NCBI RefSeq assembly: GCF_035222275.1
Contig: NC_085883.1
Span: forward strand, 3,348,001-3,412,000
From: Podospora bellae-mahoneyi
Taxonomy: Eukaryota; Ascomycota; Sordariomycetes; Sordariales; Podosporaceae
Reading direction: 5' to 3'
Length of the DNA: 64,000 bases
Below are positions 56,001 to 64,000 of this stretch, in pieces. Position numbers and translations under genes: made by a program. Under the pieces are notes generated by a model. That model ran no database searches and was not told where the DNA came from. It saw only the letters and a list, made by a program, of their open reading frames with translations. Numbering within the stretch: the first letter of the stretch is position 1; the number at the start of each line of letters is the position of its first letter.

Positions 56001-58033
56001 CGCCACCAAACACCAGAGACCAAGACTAATAGAGACAGGGACGTACCGGTAGCAGCCAACTTAACAAACTTGTTTGGGATGCATACCGGTTTACTCTGGC
56101 TTACGGACGGGTAGTAGAGCAAGCCCCTCTTCAAGCGTACACGTCAGCGATTGTATTCGCCCCAACTAGTAGTTTGGTAAAGAGAAATTTCAGGGCAGAT
56201 GAGCCTGACTGGATTAGTACCAAGCCGGTTGTAGAAGCGAATTGGAATGCATGCCTACAGACATTAGAAGGCCATCGCGACCGGGTTCACTCGGTCGCCT
56301 TCTCGCCGGATGGCCAGCGGCTTGCCTCGGGCTCGGACGATAAAACGGTCAAGATCTGGGATCCCGCGTCGGGGCAGTGTTTACAGACGTTAGAAGGCCA
56401 TTACGGCTCGGTTCACTCGGTTGCCATTTCGCCGGATGGCCAGCGGCTCGCCTCGGGCTCGGGTAATAAAACGGTCAAGATCTGGGATCCCGCGTCGGGG
56501 CAGTGTTTACAGACGCTAGAAGGCCATCACGACTGGGTTAACTCGGTCGCCTTCTCACCGGATAGCCAGCGGCTCGCCTCGGGCTCGGGCGATAAAACGG
56601 TCAGGATCTGGGATCCCGCGTGGGGGCAGTGTTTACAGACGTTAGAAGGCCATCGCGGCTGGGTTTACTCGGTCACCTTTTCGCCGGATGGCCAGCGGCT
56701 TGCCTCGGGCTCGCGCGATAAAACGGTCAAGATCTGGGATCCCGCGTCGGGGCAGTGTTTACAGACGCTAGAAGGCCATCGCGACTGGGTTAACTCGGTC
56801 GCCTTCTCACCGGATAGCCAGCGGCTCGCCTCGGGCTCTGGCGATAAAACGGTCAGGATCTGGGATCCCGCGTCGGGGCAGTGTCTACAGACGTTAGAGG
56901 GCGATCGCGGCTGGGTTAACTCGGTCGCCTTTTCGCCGGATGGCCAGCGGCTTGCCTCGGGCTCGAGCGATAAAACGGTCAAGATCTGGGATCCCGCGTT
57001 GGGGCAGTGTTTACAGACGTTAGAAGGCCATTACGGCTCGGTTTACTCGGTTGCCTTTTCGCCGGATAGCCAGCGGCTCGCCTCGGGCTCGGGCAATAAA
57101 ACGGTCAAGATCTGGGATCCCACGTCGGGGCAGTATTCACAGACGTTAGAAGGCCATCACGGCTCGGTTTACTCGGTCGCCTTTTCGCCGGATGGCCAGC
57201 GGCTTGCCTCGGGCTCGGACGATAAAACGGTCAAGATCTGGGATCCCGCGTCGGGGCAGTATTTACAGACGTTAGAAGGCCATCGCGACTGGGTTGACTC
57301 GGTCGCCTTCTCACCGGACGGCCAGCGGCTTGCCTCGGGCTCGGGCGATAAAACGGTCAAGATCTGGGATCCCGCGTTGGGGCAGTGTTTACAGACGTTA
57401 GAAGGCCATTACGGCTCGGTTCACTCGGTCGCCTTTTCGCCGGATGGCCAGCGGCTCGCCTCGGGCTCGTTCGATAAAACGGTTAAGATCTGGGATCCCG
57501 CGTCGGGGCAGTGTTTACAGACGTTAGAAGGCCATCGCGGCTGGGTTAACTCAGTCGCCTTTTCGCCGGATGGCCAGCGGCTCGCCTCGGGCTCGCTCGA
57601 TAATACGGTCAAGATCTGGGATCTCGCGTCGGGGCAGTGTTTACAGACGTTAGAAGGCCATCGCGGCTGGGTTGACTTGGTCGCCTTTTCGCCGGATGGC
57701 CAGCGGCTCGCCTCGGGCTCGGGCGATAAAACGGTGAAGATCTGGGATCCCGCGTCGGGGCAGTGTTTACAGACGTTAGAAGGCCATCGCGGCTCGGTTG
57801 ACTCGGTCGCCTTCTTACTAAATGTAATGGAAAGCGCGTTTCAGCCGGATAATTCGGTGAAGGATGGGTATAGCTTGGGGCAGGATGAGTCGTGGATTAC
57901 TTGCAATAACAAGAATGCACTGTGGTTACCATCAGAATACCGCCCGAGCTCTTCCACCATTCAAGGGCGGATGATATCTATCGGCTGTTCATCGGGACGA
58001 GTTTTCACTATTAGCTTCTCACGTGATGTTTAA
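53002..58033 (+). CDS. NLR-type receptor: SesB-like hydrolase, NACHT, WD40; one in-frame TAG
   Basis: Six exons (53002-53333, 53393-53624, 53673-53735, 53784-54071, 54120-55991, 56039-58033; introns 47-59 nt, phases all consistent) give a 1593-codon frame with one TAG at 54345-54347 (codon 381). Residues 1-90 are Ser/Pro-rich. An alpha/beta hydrolase of the SesB type follows: VDFVAVHGL, nucleophile elbow FIAHSLGGLVVKQ (Ser201), FFATPHQGG. After the linker come a His/Gly-rich insert (HDHNHGHGHDYD), Walker A GDPGKGKT (476-483), Walker B YIVIDALDEC (about 576-585) and HQSAKDFL. WD40 units start at residue 1001. In this family the hydrolase is the presumed effector. The stop would separate hydrolase from NACHT unless it is read through, spliced or a recent loss. 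Confidence 0.85.
56252..57835 (+). repeat. WD40 repeat array of the second receptor (12 full 126-bp units plus a partial one)
   Basis: Each 42-codon unit starts CLQTLEGH and ends WDPASGQ. The nucleotide sequence is nearly constant, while residues 9-11 (RDR, YGS, HDW, RGW, RDW, HGS, RGS), 13 (H/N/Y/D) and 29 (D/G/R/S/F/L) vary, with a few at 30 and 38-40. The thirteenth unit degenerates after SVAF and leads into the C-terminal end. Confidence 0.92.
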
Positions 58034-58236
58034 AACATTTCAAGTCTACTTCACTTCATCCTCTTAACTATTTCTTTTTCTAGCTTGACACTACAAAGGT
58101 CCAGGAGGATCGGTTGCTTTATAGATACTATGAAAATTCTAGCATTTTCCATCTATGTTTAGATGACGTGTATAACTTTGCTTCGAGAAGGCAAGATGAC
58201 CCGTTTCATTTCTGTTCCTAGAGCCACATGTATATA

Positions 58237-59190
58237 ACGTATATTATAAGCGAGTCGTATAGTCTCTACCACGACGCGTCCTCCTTACACCTAACATCAA
58301 TTTTTTCCACAACCCAACATACCTCCTACTTGAAAGGAAGCCAGGATACTCTTAGCTCTTAAGGCTCTCCAAAAAGACGAAAAATTAACCTTCCGAGGTA
58401 CAGCTAAGCTCTACAACGTACTACCTATAACTCTTTCTAACTAACGCGCCGGCCGGCCTACACGACGCGATATAATACCTAAGTCAAAAAAGCTAATTTA
58501 ATCGGAAGAGGAAATTATTATCCGATATATTTTCTACTAAAATTGCGTAGTAAGGAGGATATGGCTAACTAACTATTACGCGTTGGTTTGGGGTGCGGCC
58601 ACAGGCCTGAGGGTATGAGTAAGGAAGTGGGGCTCTCTGGGGATTCGGGGGTTCAGGGGTCATGTATATAAGCAGTCTGCTTCGGACATTCTATTTTAGA
58701 CAGGACATCGACTTTATTTTCTTCGTATTTTTGTGCCTTGCACGCGTGCAAGCGGTTCTGGCCCTCTGATCAGGCCAATCTGGTGTTTATTGTGTTGCCT
58801 GCAAGCCCGCAGAGTCTTTTCTTTGACCTACGTGAAGTGCGGCCTGTGAGCGAGCCACTGTCACGCAGGTGTGTTCATTCAGAGACCTGCTGAGGGTATA
58901 TTTGTGGTGTTGTGGTTGTTCTGTGTGTTTTCTCACCATAGTGGAAGAAATACAGCCGGATAGCGGTAGTACAGGGGGGGCTCGTACGAAAGTTCGCTGC
59001 TGTGGTGTGTGCGGCAAGCCTGGCCATAACGCGCGCACTTGCCAGGAGGCTAGGAATTATCTGATTTAGCCGTTTCTAATGTAATTGTAGTTGCTTCCCA
59101 ATATTGTTGCGGTATAATTAAGGATAGTTGTTATAAGGTAGTGGAGACTGTACGACTCGCTTATATGTACGACTCGCTTATAATATACGT
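58237..59190 (+). mobile_element. Internally deleted pogo/Fot-type DNA transposon with intact TIRs, carrying a nested LTR
   Basis: Left TIR 58237-58266 (acgtatattataagcgag..) is matched by an inverted right TIR ending at 59190. TA flanks both ends, the target duplication of the Tc1/pogo group. The right TIR contains a second copy of its cgagtcgtac segment. 58320-58580 encodes the N-terminal helix-turn-helix of a pogo transposase (EARILLALKALQKDEKLTF, GTAKLYNV, GRPTRRDI) with several TAA stops. 58942-59069 encodes the C-terminal zinc knuckle (CCGVCGKPGHNARTCQ). The DDE domain is missing, with the family-B repeat in its place. A non-autonomous deletion derivative of about 600 bp without the insert. 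Confidence 0.75.
58584..58938 (+). mobile_element. Putative solo LTR, family B, nested in the pogo derivative
   Basis: TGGTTTGGGGTGCGGCC to CTCACCA, 355 bp, same as the 9.4- and 11.5-kb copies including the catgtatataagc box. Flank duplication is not evident here. Least decayed of the three by eye. Confidence 0.6.
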
Positions 59191-59571
59191 TAGATATTTA
59201 TAAATATATAATTTATAAGTGTCTTCTTCTATTAGGAAAACGGACAAGTTCGTCTATATCTAAAGTTACAATTTTAATATAAATGGTGGTTCTAGTAGGT
59301 TTAATAACGGGCTACTGGCACGCGCAAGGAGAAAACGGAAGTCATAATCAGTTTTAGTTACGGCAAGTAAAGCCGAACGGTTCTTAGACCCTCTTCAGCT
59401 CAGTGTGATGCTCACTGTGCTCACCTTTTGCTCACCTTGTGAGACCAATACGGAGCCAAAAAAAATGTGTCGGGTGTCACTATATAGGTAGGTAAGATGC
59501 ACAGCGATAGCATCCATCCAACTCATTCACCCCCTTTTCTCACCCTCCCGCCAACTCACAGCTTTCCTCTC
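59191..59571. other. Intergenic, 3' flank of chitinase gene
   Basis: No gene. Composition returns to normal at about 59.3 kb. Confidence 0.4.
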
Positions 59572-62500
59572 TCACAGAGCACACATGCCACCCCGAATAT
59601 TACCAATTGTGTCAAGCTTGGGCTTGATGTTACCAAGGCTGTTGTACTCCGTCGAGCTCATCCCCCGCCTCGTGTTGGCCGCACCCCGAAAGCCGCCGCG
59701 GCTGAAGCCCATGCCCAACAGTGTGCTGACGACAGTGGTAAATGCGTTGTCCGGGTCCTTGACGACGCTGTACACAGCCATGCCGACTTCGCCGGCAACG
59801 CCAATGAGCGTCAGCAGCCCACGCACGCTCGTCGCAATGAGACCGCCTCCGGTAGGTCCGATGAAGGGAATGAAGAATAGGAAACCCATGATCATGTTCA
59901 GGATGAATTCTTCCCGCCTCCTCTTCTCGATCTCCTTGGCCTCTTCGACAATCTTGTCCATTTGTGCAACAGCCTCTTCCACGGCAAAGGCCGGCAGCGA
60001 GCCAGCGTCGGTAAGGTCAGACATTTCAATGTCGTGCTCAAACTCGGCGAACACCTTCATGTCGCGGTAGCGGTTGAGCAGGTCCTGCGCCCCGGGAAGG
60101 GCCTCGGTAATGACGTCTTTGGGGTTGCTGAGCCTCACTTTGCCGCTGTCCATGGTGGGGAAGTCGTGGAAATGTATACTGTTCCAGTTGATGCAGTCCC
60201 TGACCTTGTCCGCGTCCAAGAACTGGCACCCGTTGGCGAGCGACATCTGGCGTTTGGAAAACCTGATCCAGTCCTTCTCAATGCCCCATGTGTCAAAGAT
60301 ATCCTTGAAGAAGCCGTCCCGGTCCGTCAGCGTGAAAGTGGTGTTGGGGTGTTTACTGTTGAAGCCCGGCTCAGGATCAAATTCGACCCTGGGGCATTTG
60401 TCCCTGGGTACCATTTGCTTTCCATTCTTACAGCCAGCAAATCTTTCACACGCGGCTCCACACCACGCGTTGGTGCATGTGTCACAGCAGGTAACTGTCT
60501 TCATCTCGCCGCACTTGAAGTACTTGTCGACCTTGTCGGTGGCCATGAAATTCTTGATCTGCCCGGGGATCTGCTCCTTGACATAGCCCTCCCAAACCGA
60601 GAACTTCTTGTCGTAGCCATCATCGATGAGCTTCTGGTACTTCTTGAGCGCGCCGTCGAAAATGGCAACCTGGACATCGACGATGTATTGTTCCAGGCAG
60701 TGCGACGGAATAGACCCCTTACGGTCCTCGAGCTGCTTGAGTGTGGTGTATTGCCCTGTGCAAGCAGGGAGCTCCTCGTAGATCAGTTTGTCCTCGGTGT
60801 CGTCCGTGATGCTGCCAGACCCATCCAACCACTCTTGAAGGTCTACGGCCCAATCTGTCGTGCCCAAAAAGTTGTGCGAGTGGTAGAACTCTGTTCTCTT
60901 CGCCTTCATCTCGTTGTCCATCCAGGCCACCCATTCTGTGTCGTCGTACACCATGATATTGGAGCCTTCTTTTGTGTATCGCTTGTTGACCCTGCCGGAA
61001 GCAATGATCTCGTCGAGTTCGGCATTGGCAATGTAGCCGGAAAATGCTGTGCACCGGCCTTTGGCGGCCTGGGAATTGCGGTTATCGCCCGTGAACAGAC
61101 AGTTCTCGCCATCACAGCCGGCCTGGGCCATCTTGAAAGACCGCCCATAGCTCGTCACACCGACCAAGATCTTGTTGGAGGGGGCACCAGCCTTGGTGAT
61201 CATGGAAAGTGCGTCCTTGGTCTCGGTCTCGTTGACATGGGACCGCAGGCAGCTGCCACTCGGGCAACCGGGAGATGTCCACTTGTTACCAGCATCCCAC
61301 TGGCCGTGCAAGTCATATGTCATGAAGACGATGTAATCCAGGGCTTCCGCCATTTGCTTGATGGGGAAGGCACGGAGGTACCAGAAGGACGCCGGGGCTG
61401 CGAACGAGACCGTCTTGGACGTGCCTACCTCCTGCTTGATGCTGGCCAAGAGTCGGTAGTAGTTGAGACCATTGACCGGATCGTCAGCGGGGATGTCAGG
61501 GATGTCAGGGGCTCCTGGGTATTCCCAGTCGAGATCGATGCCATCTAGATTGTGCTCGTTTATAAAGGAGATGATATTCCGCTTGAACACGTCGCGATTG
61601 CGTGGTTGGGCAGCTTCGCGTAGAATATCGAACGTGCCGGGCAAAGCAGAGAAATCCCATCCGCCAAGCGATACAATCTTTTTGACACCCTGGAGCTGCT
61701 TGAAGGCCTCAAACTGCTCCTTCACCAGGGGGTCCGTGATCTCAATGCGAAAGTCGCCACGCGTGACGTTGGGGAAAGCAAAGTGAATGTGGGTGTATGT
61801 GTTGGTGTCGATCTGGCTGGCATCCATGGTCAAGCACTCGCGGTTGAAGTTCCAGCCCTCAAAGTAGCCAAGCTTGAACCTGGCCGGCGGCGTGGAACCC
61901 TTGATGATGTCTCTGCCGCAGTTGCTGATGCATCCTGATTTTCCCGGCGCCGAAGAACCCGGAGCACCCGTCTCCGACCTGGAAATGACACAAAAGTCAT
62001 CCGTCATGCCGCACTGCCCCCAGATATTACAGCACACGTTGAGGGGACACGGGTTTAACGTGCTGATGTTGGTCCCTACAGGGGGCCGGACGGTGCCGTT
62101 CATGGTCGGTCCGCAAATTGCATTCTGAAGCAAAGAATATCAGTATCTGGGGTGGAGTGAGTGAGGGTCTTCCGGTCTGTGGGCACTTACGGGAACAATA
62201 GCAGGCATGGGGGCAGCTCCGTCGCTGACACACATGTTGAAATCGGGGTACAGCAGCTTGCAGCCGTTCCAGCCCCACGTGTTCTTGTTGAAGTTCTCGA
62301 GCTCCGTCACGGTGAGCATGTTGCTCGCTGCGATTTTGGCACAGCTGTCGTCCCTTTTGGTTTCGTAGACAGCGCAGTAGCCGTCGGCGCCCTTCTTGGG
62401 TCTCAAGTCGGGCAACTTCCCCTGACTACAACACACATGTTGACCCTCGGCAAGGGTGGAGCACAGACTGCTCTGAGGATTGGCCTTGGTAAAGTCATCT

Positions 62501-63784
62501 CCAGAGATTCCCTACAAGGTCGTTTCATTAGTCTTCGTTTGGCGGTCACAGAGGAAGTGGACTTACACATTTGTTGGCCAGTGAACCACAGTCGTCGCCC
62601 AATACAACCTGGCGCGTCTTGCACGTGCCGTCCGAGTTCCCAGGAGGAAGGGTACTGGGCAGAGTGCCGCTGCTGCAACAGACTCGCTCGCCTAAAATGA
62701 GCGATTGGCAAAGATCTTTTCGGTTGTAGGATGCTAGCTGGGTCTGTGAAATCCCGCATCGTCCTGCCACAGCAAAGCAACCCTCGCCTGCTTGCACAGT
62801 GGTGAACCTGCAGTCGGCCCGCGGGCTGAGTCTCGCAGAGCGGCCTACGAGATCACGAGGACTCGACTGGTGAGAGATGCTGGTTCCGTTCGAAATGGTG
62901 CCGTTCCTGGACAGTTCCTCTACGGGACTCGGAACGCGTAGAGTGACCGTCATCCAGTCCACACCCACGCCCGCCTGGGAGACACATTTGCCGTCGGCCC
63001 ATGTCTTGACCACCTCCTGGACAAGTTCGAGATTCTTGGCGCTGCTGGCCACGATGCCAATGCTGTAGTCGGCACCTCGGTTCTTGGCTCCACACAGCTG
63101 CACCACAGTAGTTCCCGAGATGGACTTGTCTTGGGCATGCTTGAGGAAAGCATCAAGCACATCTGATGTCACACCATGCTGGTGTACCTCGGCGCCGGCG
63201 AAAAGACCGATAAGTGACGTTTGCGAGTAGCCAAAGGCAATGGCATTGTTGGTGCATGACGGCTTTTGAGACACGAGGTAGCTCTTCACCTGGCGACCAG
63301 CGGATAACAGGTGGTTCACCGAGAAGTCGCCAGCCTTGCCGGGGTGGTGAATGTGGACTGAGGTTACTTCCAAGACCTTGTTGGCGGTTGTGCACAAGGA
63401 CGCCTGGGTCTCGTCCGGCATGAAGGCAGCCTTCACAGAGCCTGAAGTCTCGTAGTCTGCTGTGCATGCCCTGATGACGGTGGGCGTCTCCTTGTCCTCG
63501 GCCATTTGGACGACCATGTTTAGCAGCATGGTCTCGTTGCAAGATGCCAGTTGAGACACATCTGGAAACAGGTACCACGGGTCCTCGCCCGCCTTACGGC
63601 AGGAAATAGGACATGATTGCAGTGCCTCGATAGGCTGCGCTTGTACTGCGGAGAGCCACTTGTCGAGCTCATCCTCCACTCCCCGGGCGTTGACAACGGG
63701 ATGGGAGAGAGCAGAGGAGAATACGTCGTTTGCCAAGGCCCCGGCTGCCCCTGTGGCTACGAGGGCGCATAGAAACGCCTTCAT
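59572..63784 (-). CDS. Large secreted LysM / chitin-binding / GH18 chitinase (killer-toxin-subunit-like class)
   Basis: Three exons, 62567-63784, 62191-62511 and 59572-62124, join in phase to 1363 aa with no stop. Signal peptide MKAFLCALVATGAAGALA. Residues 20-320 form a Cys-containing N-terminal domain. LysM-like modules start at about 324 (CRFTTVQAGEGC) and 388 (CKTRQVVLGDDC), with a third at about 440. A type-1 chitin-binding domain (CPLNVCCNIWGQCG) spans about 516-560. The GH18 barrel has SLGGWD and DGIDLDWEYP at 707-716 with catalytic Glu714, and MTYDLHGQWD. The long C-terminal region is Cys-rich and then hydrophobic (LFFIPFIGPTGGGLIATSV). The arrangement matches fungal subgroup-C chitinases, which resemble the alpha/beta subunit of yeast zymocin and are linked to attack on other fungi or wall remodelling. 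The exact role here is inferred. Confidence 0.93.
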
Positions 63785-64000
63785 GATGATAGGCGAGACC
63801 GGAAACCGATGGGGAGGAGTGGCCCGCACCACCTAAAAGACGATGATGATGCAAGACAGGGTGATGAGTGTAATTGAAGTAGAAGAAGAGGGCAATATGG
63901 AGATGTTGAGAGATGCCGTGGAGGACAGACAGACAGGTCCAAGGTCTTGAGCAGCAGATAATGAAATATGAAGACAAGTGCAACGGTGAGTGACAACCTG
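63785..64000 (-). promoter_or_regulatory. 5' leader and proximal promoter of the chitinase gene
   Basis: 216 bases to the window edge, pyrimidine-rich on the minus strand just upstream of the ATG. An in-frame ATG at 63832 (16 residues earlier) exists, but the signal peptide begins cleanly at 63784. Confidence 0.5.

Noticed and set aside
55990-56110. Stop before the WD40 array of the second receptor
   Set aside because: A GTAAGT..ACAG intron (55992-56038) joins the parts in phase and restores a conserved linker, so this stop is intronic or out of frame.
56252-57835. Regular 126-bp repeats that could suggest a CRISPR-like or satellite array
   Set aside because: The units are in-frame 42-residue WD40 repeats of a eukaryotic receptor, with no spacers.
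59962-61548. 528-codon open frame on the plus strand
   Set aside because: It is antisense to the GH18 chitinase exon, has no domain, and arises from the strong codon bias of the real gene.

Overview
The window looks like a chromosome segment of a filamentous ascomycete (Pezizomycotina, most likely a Sordariomycete). The evidence is short GT-AG introns of about 45-60 nt, Zn-cluster and C2H2 regulators, a LysM/GH18 chitinase, NACHT-WD40 and HET-domain genes, intron-bearing nuclear tRNA genes, and sharply bimodal base composition. Gene blocks alternate with AT-rich deserts of decayed transposons, which resembles repeat-induced point mutation (RIP).

1-7.3 kb: a decayed membrane-anchored fungal protein, two divergent paralogues of a one-pass surface protein (minus copy 2.9-4.4 kb, plus copy 6.1-7.2 kb) and a VOC/glyoxalase-fold gene. 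8-12.4 kb: an AT-rich transposon graveyard with LTR fragments of two families (A and B), a nested insertion, two tRNA-like units and a GC-rich coiled-coil reading frame. 12.6-33 kb: mostly ordinary genes. These are a surface-protein remnant, a fungal transcription-factor-domain protein, two C2H2 proteins, an NmrA-like oxidoreductase, a mixed C2H2/Zn2Cys6 regulator, a polytopic membrane protein, a secreted GH43 glycosidase and three tRNA genes (Met, Tyr, initiator Met), plus a broken DUF7708-type gene.

33.8-59.2 kb is an accessory, defence-like region. It holds a pogo/hAT chimeric transposase remnant, a cryptochrome-DASH scrap, a broken HET-domain gene, an apparently intact Helo-like/NACHT/WD40 receptor (37.7-41.1 kb, minus), a kinase-like gene next to a small gene with one stop, Ty3/gypsy Gag remains, and a SesB-type hydrolase/NACHT/WD40 receptor (53.0-58.0 kb, plus). 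The second receptor has a consistent six-exon model with one in-frame TAG between the hydrolase and NACHT domains. Both receptors carry nearly identical 126-bp WD40 units whose differences fall on a few repeat positions, the pattern known for fungal allorecognition (het/NWD) receptors. LTR fragments and a TIR-bounded internally deleted pogo element sit between these genes.

59.6-63.8 kb: one large intact minus-strand gene for a LysM/chitin-binding/GH18 chitinase of the killer-toxin-subunit-like class.

The main point of interest is the cluster of NLR-type and HET/DUF7708 genes, some intact and some decayed, in a transposon-rich compartment. Its parts belong to known families. I did not find a system that is clearly new in kind.
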